A stretch of DNA of 64,000 bases from Desulfobulbus sp. (GTDB lineage Bacteria; Desulfobacterota; Desulfobulbia; Desulfobulbales; Desulfobulbaceae), in contig JAQUEZ010000002.1 of the NCBI GenBank assembly GCA_028684915.1, positions 1 to 64,000 on the forward strand. Reading direction: 5' to 3'. This document shows positions 51,716-59,509 of the stretch, piece by piece; the stretch's first letter is position 1, and the number at the start of each line of letters is the position of its first letter. Under the pieces are notes generated by a model. It worked only from the letters and a program-made list of their open reading frames with translations, was not told the DNA's origin and searched no databases. The position numbers and the translations under genes are program-made.

Positions 51716-52179
51716 AGAGAAGATCACAATCTAGACGATGATGACAGGTGCGAGCTTGTAATTGTTGATGAAGCCGACCGTTTAAGCTTGCAAAGTCTTG
51801 AACATTTACGCGATCGTTTCGATCAAGATGAATTTGGGCTTGTCGTCATAGGAATGCCTGGGATAGAGAAAAAATATCACGTTTTCCGCAATTCTATTCC
51901 AGGGTAGGCTTTTCGCATGCATACAAGCCTCTGTCAGAAGAAGAAATGGAATTCGTATTGCAACACCATTGGGAAAGATTAGGTCTTACTTTGAGCCCTG
52001 ATGATTTTACAGATAAAGAAGCAATGGTAACAGTAATTCGAGTAACTTCTGGAAACTTCAGATTAGTAAATCGGCTTTTTTCTCAAATACAACGTATAAT
52101 GCATGTCAACTCATTAAGTTCCATTACTAAAGAGGTGGTTGAGACTGCTCGAAAATGCCTGGTTGTTGGTGTTAATTAA
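51716..52179 (+). pseudogene. TniB/TnsC-like transposition ATPase, truncated and frameshifted
   Basis: The first frame has the Walker [12 protein letters not shown] and [20 protein letters not shown]. It shifts by one base within an A-run after IEKK (about 51870), and the family sequence continues in the next frame ([20 protein letters not shown], then EEMEFVLQHHWERLGL) to 52179. The N-terminus with Walker A is missing, replaced by IS3. TniB and TnsC are AAA+ proteins that deliver the transposase to target DNA. Probably the helper ATPase of the TGT/ACA element family. Confidence 0.75.
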
Positions 52180-52180
52180 A

Positions 52181-52768
52181 ATGACTCTTTGTAGTGGAAT
52201 TAAAGTATTCGAAAACGGTGAACGATTGTTCCTTACCACACAAGAACGTCGACAATTCAGAACAACGATTAATAAGTTACCTGTTCAGCAGAGACTATTC
52301 TGCAGGATTCTATATTATACTGGCTGTAAGATAGGAGAGGCTACTACATTTCTCCCAAACCAGTTATGTGCCGAAGATGGAACTATTCTGCTTGGAAATA
52401 AAGGAGAGCATTTATCAGAGAGATTAGTTCCTGTACCACCAGCATTAATGATGGAATTCTCGATTCATTTTCCAACGTCAAAGATGATGGCAAATCGGCC
52501 TCTATGGTCCATATCTCGGTCAAAAGGGTGGCGAATAGTAAATGAAGCTATGGATCAAGCAGGCATTTCCGGAAAACACGCCACTCCAACAGGGCTACGG
52601 CATAGTTTTGCCATTTCATGCCTTGAGATGTGGCCTAAAATTTCATTGTCTCAGATTCAAAGGTGGCTAGGGCATCGTAGCCTAGATTTGACGTTAAGTT
52701 ATTACAAGGCATTTGCTTCGGCCGATGAAGTGGATGCTAACCTGGAAGATCTCTGGAGCCACTTCTGA
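52181..52768 (+). CDS. Tyrosine recombinase with altered active site
   Basis: 195 residues, the catalytic domain alone. Conserved boxes are recognisable: YTGCKIGEA, PTGLRHSFA, and WLGHRSLDLTLSYY with the final nucleophilic Tyr. The first catalytic Arg is Lys (TGCKIGEA versus TGLRISEA) and the His before LRH is Thr. Second Arg, His in LGH and Tyr are present. It starts one base after the tniB stop. It may resolve cointegrates at the direct repeats just downstream. Confidence 0.75.
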   Translation: MTLCSGIKVFENGERLFLTTQERRQFRTTINKLPVQQRLFCRILYYTGCKIGEATTFLPNQLCAEDGTILLGNKGEHLSERLVPVPPALMMEFSIHFPTSKMMANRPLWSISRSKGWRIVNEAMDQAGISGKHATPTGLRHSFAISCLEMWPKISLSQIQRWLGHRSLDLTLSYYKAFASADEVDANLEDLWSHF

Positions 52769-52769
52769 G

Positions 52770-52816
52770 TGGCTCAAATAGCGATATCAAAAATGGCTCA
52801 TTTATCGATATCATTC
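52770..52816. repeat. Two 23-24 bp direct repeats beside the recombinase
   Basis: TGGCTCAAATAGCGATATCA at 52770 and TGGCTCATTTATCGATATCA at 52794 share 17 of 20 bases in tandem. Position between the recombinase stop and the transposon end suggests binding sites for the recombinase. Confidence 0.55.
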
Positions 52817-52818
52817 AC

Positions 52819-52841
52819 AGTTACCGACTTTATTTTCATCC
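52819..52841. mobile_element. Transposon right end
   Basis: AGTTACCGACTTTATTTTCA then TCC matches the ends of the 193-bp elements. It is the likely right end of the transposon that carried tniB and the recombinase. The outermost bases (expected CACA) are changed to TGGG, so the terminus is damaged or displaced. Confidence 0.65.
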
Positions 52842-52916
52842 TGGGGTTGCAAGCCGGAACCGCCGAAAATTCCGTCATCCCAAATCTATCCTGCATGGGC
52901 CGCTTCAGAAAACGGG

Positions 52917-54713
52917 TAGAGTCGAGATGTGGCGCGGTGGCTTTTGGGCTCCGTTTCCACATCCCGCTCATCGAACCGGACATGCGCATTTGACGCATCC
53001 GGCTCTCGGACAGAACTTCATGCCTTCGCCCACGGAAGGTTTTGCGGTATCTTCGGCAGCTGTATGAGTCCCAGTTTGTTATAAAAGAACTCGTCGGGGT
53101 AGCGTGTTATCCCCTTGCCACTTTTCTTGTGTTTCTTGCAAAACCACCGGCGCAGCCGGGTTGTGGTGTACCTGTCTATAAACCGGTAGGCCTTGGTCAC
53201 CGAGCCAAGTTGAAAGTAGTTGGCCCATCCCCTCAGCTTCCGGTTCAATTGTTCCACCATTTCTTCGGCATCCATCCATTCCATGTTTCGGCCTGTTTGG
53301 ATATGGATAGCTTCGGCCATTCGTTTGATGCTCTTCTTGGACGGACGGTTTCCTATATAGGGTTTCCTCGTCTTCACCGAGTACAAACGACTGAATGTAT
53401 AGCCGAGGAAATCGAATTTCCCATCGGGCATACGACAGAGCCGGGTTTTCTCCTCATTGACCGTTAATTTCAGCTTCGACATGATTTCCCGCATCGTTGC
53501 AAGCGCCCGTGGGGCGTTGTTTCTGCAGCAGATGACCAGGTCATCAGCATAGTTGACGATCCTTGCTCCGAAACGAGCTTCAAATCCAAATTTCTTCCAA
53601 CCCAGAATAAACCGCCTCATATACAGGTTCGATAGCAGAGGGGATATGGGCGCCCCTTGAGGAATGCCCTTTCCAGCGTCCCGGTTCATTGTCGTGCGGA
53701 TCTTCCTGCCGTCTTCGCCCTTTTCTTCCACCGGTGCTTCCAGCCACATCTTGATGAGATGCAGCATTGCCCTGTCCACAATGCGACGGGCTACCGATTT
53801 CATAAGTTCAGCGTGGGGTATCGTATCAAAATACCCAGACAGGTCCGCGTCAACAACGTCCCGGTGCCCTCTACTCAACAGCCCATGAACCTCAGCGACG
53901 GCGCTCTTGGCGTCCTTTCCCCGTCGGTAGGCGTACTGCTCGGGCAGCAGGTCGGCCTCGAAAACAGGCTCCAACACTATCATTGCCGCCGTCTGACAGA
54001 CCCTATCCTTCAGGCACGGAATACCAAGGGGCCTGAGTTTGCCGTTTGGTTTTGGGATATGTACCCTTCTGACCGCTTCGGGTTTGTACCTCTTTTCCCG
54101 AAGTTCATCCGCCAGTTCCCCAAGCCACTTCTCCTCACCGTAGATTTCGATATCATCGAATGTCTGCCCGTCAACGCCAGCTGCGCCCTTATTCCTGCGG
54201 CAGCATGTATAGGCATATCCCAGAACGTCCATACGAAATATTTTGTCGTACAGCATGTAAAAGCGGAACTCGGGTTCTTCCTTCGCTTTTGCATATAACG
54301 CCGTCTGTAGTTGCCGAACGCTTTCCGGAGTTCTTAGGTTGCCCAATCTCCTGTCCTTCCTTACTTTCAACGTTTATTCTGAACCAAGGCTCCTTCCCTC
54401 CACCGGCATTACCCGGCTTCCACGGTACTACGAGCCTCTCCGTCACCCTATCGCGCCCGGCCTGTCCGTCACCGGATTCCGGTTGGTCTTTACGCCTCGA
54501 CCACGCGAAGGGCTTCCCGTGTTGCTCCGATCGTCCTCTTGTATGCATGCTGTCGCCACTACCCCGACGGAAGTCCAGGGTGCATCTTTCCGCTCTCTTC
54601 CCCTGGAACTGGCAGCCTTCCCCGATTTTTTGGCGGGTCGGCTTCCGTATTGCGTTTTTCGAGGCCTGCTCAGCGTTCACTGCACGTTACGGCCTGCATA
54701 CTCGCCAAGTCAC
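52917..54713 (-). mobile_element. Group II intron with reverse transcriptase
   Basis: Read on the minus strand it begins GTGACTTGGCG at 54713, encodes an RT and ends soon after domain V at 52973-53005 (GAGCCGGATGCG, loop, CATGTCCGGTTC). The 3' tail is long, about 55 nt, before the probable boundary CTCTACC near 52917. The flanking exons are similar (CCGTTTTCTGAAGC and CCGTTTTCTGAGGC), because it sits against the end of the miniature element at 54715. Confidence 0.8.
53018..54370 (-). CDS. ltrA: Group II intron reverse transcriptase/maturase
   Basis: 450 residues, TTG start. RT motifs: VHIPKPNGKLRPLGIPCLKD, DADLSGYFDTIPH, GIPQGAPISPLLSN, YADDLVICC at about residue 273 and FLGYTF. The maturase domain has LRGWANYFQLG and a basic C-terminus. 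No HNH endonuclease domain. It splices and mobilises its host intron, and could act on the ORF-less intron at 57.8 kb. Confidence 0.9.
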   Translation of the reverse strand: MKVRKDRRLGNLRTPESVRQLQTALYAKAKEEPEFRFYMLYDKIFRMDVLGYAYTCCRRNKGAAGVDGQTFDDIEIYGEEKWLGELADELREKRYKPEAVRRVHIPKPNGKLRPLGIPCLKDRVCQTAAMIVLEPVFEADLLPEQYAYRRGKDAKSAVAEVHGLLSRGHRDVVDADLSGYFDTIPHAELMKSVARRIVDRAMLHLIKMWLEAPVEEKGEDGRKIRTTMNRDAGKGIPQGAPISPLLSNLYMRRFILGWKKFGFEARFGARIVNYADDLVICCRNNAPRALATMREIMSKLKLTVNEEKTRLCRMPDGKFDFLGYTFSRLYSVKTRKPYIGNRPSKKSIKRMAEAIHIQTGRNMEWMDAEEMVEQLNRKLRGWANYFQLGSVTKAYRFIDRYTTTRLRRWFCKKHKKSGKGITRYPDEFFYNKLGLIQLPKIPQNLPWAKA

Positions 54714-54714
54714 T

Positions 54715-54901
54715 TAGGGGTCGCCTCAGAAAACGGAAAATAAAGCACGGCAAGGTAGAATTATATTCGAAAATTCAACCTGTTATCTGCAGGAATTTTT
54801 CGAACTCATCGTGCGCTGTAACAAGATCGGGAACAGTTTGTAATTGTTACATTTATTTTTCGTAAACGTACGATTTTTTCCGAATTCTGAATCGCCCCCT
54901 A
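54715..54901. mobile_element. TA-flanked miniature element
   Basis: 187 bp with terminal inverted repeats TAGGGGTCGCCTCAGAAAAC and TAGGGGGCGATTCAGAATTC, continuing CGGAAAA on both. TA at both edges fits IS630/mariner-type insertion. No ORF. A further single end is at 46999. Confidence 0.65.
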
Positions 54902-54902
54902 T

Positions 54903-54986
54903 CTGCCCTCAAAAGAGGAGTTAAAGAAACAATTGGAAGAGGCTGCTGGGATTGGACCCAAAAAGATGCCAACCAGAGAAGCGTGA
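54903..54986 (+). pseudogene. C-terminal remnant of an unknown gene
   Basis: An open frame runs from the edge of the miniature element (LPSKEELKKQLEEAAG, IGPKKMPTREA, stop). It resembles a protein tail but has no start. Probably the 3' end of a gene lost by insertion or deletion. Confidence 0.3.
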
Positions 54987-55015
54987 GCGATGTTTGACAA
55001 ATGGATCAGGTAGAA

Positions 55016-55447
55016 ATGGGAAAATTTATTTTTATATTTATCTCATTTTTATCATTTTTTTACTCAGCCCACGCAATAGCTCGAAATAAACAAGCTGCGT
55101 TCTATCTGGGCCTTGAGCCTGAAATTTCAACACTAGATGATACAATCAGAATATTAGGAACTCCAGTTTCAAAGATAATCAGTGATAAATTAATAATTTA
55201 TAAATATAGAATTGCAGAAATAACTATAGATAAAAAAACAAAAAAGATAGGAATTATCCTTATCAAGGATCAGGCATTTAAAGATGCTAACGGATTTATG
55301 ATTGGTGATCCGTATGAAAAAATAAGCAAGGAATTAAATAATACAGGAAAAGGGAATGCAATTTATGACAAAAAAAAGGGCATAATTTATATATTTAACG
55401 AGAATGGTGTTCTTGAAGAAATAGTATACGGCTCATTGTCAAAATAG
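55016..55447 (+). CDS. Hypothetical exported protein, 143 aa
   Basis: Signal peptide FIFIFISFLSFFYSAHAIA. The mature part has TLDDTIRILGTPVSKIISDK and FMIGDPYEKISKELNNTGKG, resembling small periplasmic proteins with two repeat units. Function unknown. Confidence 0.55.
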   Translation: MGKFIFIFISFLSFFYSAHAIARNKQAAFYLGLEPEISTLDDTIRILGTPVSKIISDKLIIYKYRIAEITIDKKTKKIGIILIKDQAFKDANGFMIGDPYEKISKELNNTGKGNAIYDKKKGIIYIFNENGVLEEIVYGSLSK

Positions 55448-55512
55448 ATAATTAATTATATTCTCCTTTATATATTAAATAATCGCAACATGTCAATCCT
55501 GCACAATGATTA

Positions 55513-55800
55513 TTAGTTGCGACAATTAGTGTTCACTTCTTCACGAAGCTCCTTGCCTACCTTGAAGAATGGCAATTTCTTTGGAGAGGTTTTTATTTTT
55601 TCTCCTGTCTTGGGATTCCTCCCAGTATAAGATTCGTATTTTCGCACCTTGAAAGTCCCGAATCCTCTAAGCTCAATTTTTTCACCTCGAATCAAAGCCT
55701 CTGTCATTGCTCCCAAGATAGTTTCTACTATTGATTTTGCATCTCTCATGGGCAGATTTTGTTGCTCGGCCAAGGCTACTATCAGTTGTGATTTCTTCAT
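55513..55800 (-). CDS. HU/IHF-family DNA-bending protein
   Basis: 95 residues. Helical N-terminus (KKSQLIVALAEQQNLPMRDA), GEKIELRGFGTFKVRKYESYTG then RNPKTGEKI, and PKKLPFFKVGKELRE, which is closer to IHF than HU. It binds and bends DNA, probably aiding plasmid replication, recombination or transposition. Good ribosome site (GGAGGGTACGCCC). Confidence 0.9.
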   Translation of the reverse strand: MKKSQLIVALAEQQNLPMRDAKSIVETILGAMTEALIRGEKIELRGFGTFKVRKYESYTGRNPKTGEKIKTSPKKLPFFKVGKELREEVNTNCRN

Positions 55801-56023
55801 GGGCGTACCCTCCAGGATTATTTTTACGGTATTGTTTGTAATATTAGGATGATATAAAAATAATAAAGGGCAAAAAGAACTCCGGCAGCTGGCAGCAGTT
55901 AGTGTTTTAGTTAGTTCTCCGAAAAGGGGGAGAAGTCATCTTGACGTAGCCCATTTGTTATTTGAAAATTGACACTGAATCCGCTGGACTGAATGAGCGC
56001 TCCCGGGGGAAGGGGGAAAAAAA

Positions 56024-56060
56024 CCCCTTTGTCGCGGGGGATTTGAGCGGCAAAGGGGCT
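56024..56060. terminator. Hairpin between genes
   Basis: CCCCTTTGTCGC and GCGGCAAAGGGG around GGGGATTTGA. No T-run on the plus strand. Could be a bidirectional terminator or a structured RNA; the surrounding 55.9-56.1 kb has no gene. Confidence 0.4.
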
Positions 56061-56265
56061 AGGGGGCTCCCTGGTAGGAGAATAACTAAAGAATAACTTA
56101 AACTGATGCGTTTTGCAAGTGTAATTGATATGAGGTGCGGCGTCAGCCCTGAGCCGCCAAAGGTCGATTACGATTCTGGATCAAAGCGCGAAAAAAGACG
56201 GCGCCCCGACTGCCGCAAGGTCCTTAAATTAATTCGTGAAGAGCAACAGATCTTGCCCCTCCAGG

Positions 56266-56667
56266 TTACTCTCTCGCAACCTCTTTCCTGTACTCATCGG
56301 CCAGTTTCTCCATCAAAAACCCTGAAATCGTGAAACCATCACGCTTTGCAAGGGTTGTTAAGCAGAGCCAAGCTTCATAGTCAACAGAGATGCTTTTTTT
56401 CGGAATACCCGTTTTGCCCTGACGGTACCGCCATGCCCTAAGAGTGCGTTGTAGACTGCCCCATTGAGCCGGAGATAACCAAGAGCGACACCACAGTAAG
56501 ATTTCACGCCCTTCGGTGTGTCCGGTGGTTATCATTTCGAATGCAGCCCAAGATGCCTGCCTTTGTGTCTCATTTGGCCACGCTTTGTTCGTTCCGAACT
56601 TTCTTTCAATATACCCACGAACCCAACATGTTTCTTTTTGCGCGAACCCTTTCCTTCTCGCTACCAT
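56266..56667 (-). CDS. Hypothetical DNA-binding-like protein, 133 aa
   Basis: ATG at 56667 preferred (AGGGAATTCA upstream); a longer frame starts at 56766. The C-terminal part (PKKSISVDYEAWLCLTTLAK, DGFTISGFLMEKLADEYRK) is a ribbon-helix-helix-like pattern. The N-terminal part has RGYIERKFGTNKAWPNETQR. Possibly a mobilisation or plasmid regulatory protein; unproven. Confidence 0.55.
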   Translation of the reverse strand: MVARRKGFAQKETCWVRGYIERKFGTNKAWPNETQRQASWAAFEMITTGHTEGREILLWCRSWLSPAQWGSLQRTLRAWRYRQGKTGIPKKSISVDYEAWLCLTTLAKRDGFTISGFLMEKLADEYRKEVARE

Positions 56668-56948
56668 TGAATTCCCTGTTGTTAAAACGTTACGCGTCGT
56701 ATCACGATGCCACGAACACGGCTGGGCACGAAGATGATACATTTTGTCTGCCTGGTCATTCTGCATCTATCATTACTTTTTTTGTAAGTCACGAAATTAT
56801 ATACTGAACAAGCCCACCAAGTGTGCTGAAAAAATGGTCTTGATTGTTTTAATGCTGCATGTAGTTCGTAACACTATTTACCAGGGTTGCTTTCGCGGTG
56901 CTGATGCAGTAGACAGCTAGGCATAATTACACTCTATAGGAGACCTGT

Positions 56949-57734
56949 ATGCATCGCCCTGTGTCCTACTGTTCCCGCCTCACCCTTCTTTTCCTCCTGC
57001 TTTCCATACCTGCAACCTGTTTTTCCTGGTCAGCCAAAGTCGTTTCCGTCGCCGACGGGGATACCATCACTGTGATCCGCGATGGACGCCAAGTGAGAAT
57101 TCGGTTGTATGGGATCGATACCCCGGAGAAGGGCCAAGACTACGGTCAAAAGGCAAGAGATTTGACCGCCAGTTTGGTGGCCGGCAGGATTGTTGAGGTG
57201 GAACAAAAGGATATTGATCAATACGGACGAGTGGTTGGACTTGTGAAAATCGACAACCAGAACCTCAACGAGATGATCATCCAGAACGGTTTTGCCTGGG
57301 TCTATCGGCAATACTGCAAAGAGAAGTTCTGTTCAGGGTGGATCGTCTTAGAACAAACCGCTCGGCAGCAGAAGAAAGGGATGTGGTCCAGTCCGGTTGT
57401 AATACCACCTTGGGAATGGAGGGCATCAAAGAGGAGGGGAAAGCAGGAAGATCCTCAATCAGCGGCTACACCTCCAGAGATCATCATGGGGGAGAAGCCA
57501 AAGACTGGTCCCAATGAATCTTGGTTCTCGAAGTTGGGAAAAACTTTGACTCCGAGCAATACAACAAAGAGCGAGAACCCTGGAAATAATGGGCAATTCA
57601 GATGTGACGGAAGAACCCATTGTTCGCAAATGACTTCATGCGCGGAGGCGACGTTTTTTCTGAGGAACTGCTCCGGCGCTAAGATGGATGGGAATAACGA
57701 TGGGGTGCCTTGTGAAAGGCAATGGTGCCATTGA
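56949..57734 (+). CDS. Secreted thermonuclease with Excalibur domain
   Basis: 261 residues. Signal peptide residues 1-26. SNase domain with VADGDTITVIRDGRQVRIRL, YGIDTPEKGQ and QYGRVVGLV, which contain the catalytic Arg/Asp/Glu set of staphylococcal nuclease. After a Pro/Lys linker a C-terminal Excalibur-like calcium-binding domain (CDGRTHCSQMTSCAEATFFL, DGNNDGVPCE). It would degrade DNA outside the cell or in the periplasm. Ribosome site TAGGAGACCTGT. Confidence 0.85.
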   Translation: MHRPVSYCSRLTLLFLLLSIPATCFSWSAKVVSVADGDTITVIRDGRQVRIRLYGIDTPEKGQDYGQKARDLTASLVAGRIVEVEQKDIDQYGRVVGLVKIDNQNLNEMIIQNGFAWVYRQYCKEKFCSGWIVLEQTARQQKKGMWSSPVVIPPWEWRASKRRGKQEDPQSAATPPEIIMGEKPKTGPNESWFSKLGKTLTPSNTTKSENPGNNGQFRCDGRTHCSQMTSCAEATFFLRNCSGAKMDGNNDGVPCERQWCH

Positions 57735-57770
57735 ATCAAAAAGAACCCAAGTTACCCTTTATTGGAACAA

Positions 57771-58395
57771 GTGCGCCACGAGGCTGCACGAAAGATGAGG
57801 GTAGGTCCCTCGGGGTCGGCTTGCAGGAGCAGGCTCCAAACCACCTTAAGCTGCGATGGTAAAGAGCCATGGTGGTGAGCGTTAAGGAAAAGGCCTGGCA
57901 AGACCGGGTCAGGTATGGATCATGGAGACGAATAACCCTGAACCACTGATGAGGTGTCGAAAATATAAGTTGCTGTCAAAACTGGGATCTTGTTCCAACC
58001 CAGGATAAGTTCGGAGGAAACCTGTTTTACTGTCCGAGCGGCGGCCGGCATAAAGGTGGCGTGAACATGATCTGGGCTTTCGTGCGGAACGTGGGAACCT
58101 GTCGTTCTGATGATAAGGGAGAAATCCAAGTGGAGGCCCCACGAGGATGAGAGTACCGATGCGGAGCACAGGGACGGATTACCCCGTAGTAGTGTTGAAG
58201 CCTCTGTAATGGAGGTGGAGCGAAGGGGGTAACATGTCCAGGATTGCTTTTGGGTCAACCAGAGATGGGAGGAACCCCGAAGTAATACAAGCCTCGATTA
58301 AACAAGGGGTGGGCATGAGGAGCCGGATGAGCTGAGAAGTTCACGTCCGGATCTGTGAGGGCCTGGGGGTGCGACTCCCCCGGGCTACTCGACTA
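57771..58395 (+). mobile_element. ORF-less group II intron
   Basis: Begins GTGCGCCACGAGGCTGCACG, about 37 bp after the nuclease stop. Ends with domain V (GAGCCGGATGAGCTGAGAAG, then TTCACGTCCGG) and a domain VI-like stem GGGCCTGGGGGTGCGACTCC. About 625 nt with no open frame large enough for a reverse transcriptase. Splicing would need an enzyme in trans. The exact 3' boundary is not certain. Confidence 0.8.
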
Positions 58396-58618
58396 TTGAC
58401 TTTCGGCATGCGAAATATTTCCGTGTAGTTTTTACAAGATGAGTGAGACGAGTTGGTTTTACGAAAATTATCGGTTTCTGGTTATCCTCCGAATGTGCAT
58501 GATTACCAGTTAGTCGACACCAAAAAATGATCAATCATGGACCGTCAGAACGGAAACACTGAATGATTACCTGGAACTGGTTAACAACTTGTTATGTTTC
58601 ATCGGAGCCGCATTGAAC
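58396..58618. other. Short region between intron and HNH gene
   Basis: No gene recognised; probably the interrupted downstream flank of the intron and the HNH promoter. Confidence 0.35.
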
Positions 58619-59431
58619 ATGACCGTTAATCAAGCTGAGCGAGCCTTTCGAGCGTGGCCCATCCTTACCAAACGGGCAGGCGCAGGAAAAACCATCACTT
58701 ATGGAGAGTTGGGCGCTCTACTCGGCGTTCACCACAGAGCAGTGCGATATGTGCTGGCCTTGATCCAAGACTACTGTCTTGGAGAGAAACTTCCTCCGCT
58801 TACGATTCTCATCGTCAATCAAGGTGGAAAGCCCGGTACGGGTTTCATCGCTTATGACGTAGACAAATTGGAGGAAGGCGAGACACTTGTGCGTTTCTAC
58901 AACTGGAACGCCATTCCCAACCCGTTTACCTTCGCATCCGACGGAACGACATACGAAGAAATTGTCTCCGAGCTTGCCGGGAACCCAAGTGGCGCTGCCG
59001 ACGTCATGCGAATGGTCAAAACACGAGGCATCGCGCAATCGTTGTTTCGCGACGCGCTGCTCAAGGCCTATCAATATCGTTGTGCCTTCACAAATATTTC
59101 ATTTCAGCCCGTACTTGAGGCCTGCCATATTGTTCCATGGTCAATTTGTAAACCAGAAGAACGACTGGATATTCGAAACGGGTTGCTGCTGAACAGCGTA
59201 CATCACAAACTGTTTGACGAAGGGCTTGTTACAGTAACGAAGGACTTCCGGATTTGGTACGTCGATCCGGATTTGAAAAACGGCCCCTACTCAAAATATG
59301 ACTTGCTTCTGTCGGCGAACCTTCATGGCCAGGCAATGAAGATGCCCATTGCAAGCACCATGTGGCCCACTCCCACTTATCTTGAGCGCAGCCACAAACT
59401 ATACGAATGGCAACAGCACCTGCCCACATGA
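58619..59431 (+). CDS. HNH endonuclease with N-terminal winged-helix-like domain
   Basis: 270 residues from the ATG behind CGGAG. The N-terminal part (AGKTITYGELGALLGVHHRA) resembles the winged-helix module of MGMT-like and restriction-type proteins. The HNH core is at about residues 160-215: YQYRCAFTNISFQPVLEACH, IVPWS, and NGLLLNSVHHKLFDEG. This architecture occurs in stand-alone restriction-like nucleases. The target is unknown. An attC-like hairpin follows. Confidence 0.8.
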   Translation: MTVNQAERAFRAWPILTKRAGAGKTITYGELGALLGVHHRAVRYVLALIQDYCLGEKLPPLTILIVNQGGKPGTGFIAYDVDKLEEGETLVRFYNWNAIPNPFTFASDGTTYEEIVSELAGNPSGAADVMRMVKTRGIAQSLFRDALLKAYQYRCAFTNISFQPVLEACHIVPWSICKPEERLDIRNGLLLNSVHHKLFDEGLVTVTKDFRIWYVDPDLKNGPYSKYDLLLSANLHGQAMKMPIASTMWPTPTYLERSHKLYEWQQHLPT

Positions 59432-59432
59432 A

Positions 59433-59500
59433 ACATAACCCTGCGGTCCACCGGACGCTGCGCGATAAAACCGCGCAGCGTCCGATGACCTCCAGATTCA
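59433..59500 (+). other. Possible attC site, degenerate R' box
   Basis: ACATAACCC...GCGGTCCACCGGACGCTGCG pairs with GCGCAGCGTCCGATGACC. One side carries extra unpaired bases, as in attC sites. The R' side lacks a GTTRRRY box (reads GATTCAAGG), so recombination activity is doubtful. A strong hairpin terminator is the alternative. Confidence 0.4.
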
Positions 59501-59509
59501 AGGAGCATA

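Noticed and set aside
52181..52768. Tyrosine recombinase as an integron integrase
   Set aside because: It lacks the additional IntI domain, is only 195 aa, and its catalytic residues differ; it adjoins tniB rather than the attC-like sites.
56106..56333. 75-aa plus-strand frame
   Set aside because: Overlaps the better-supported minus-strand gene and has no ribosome site.
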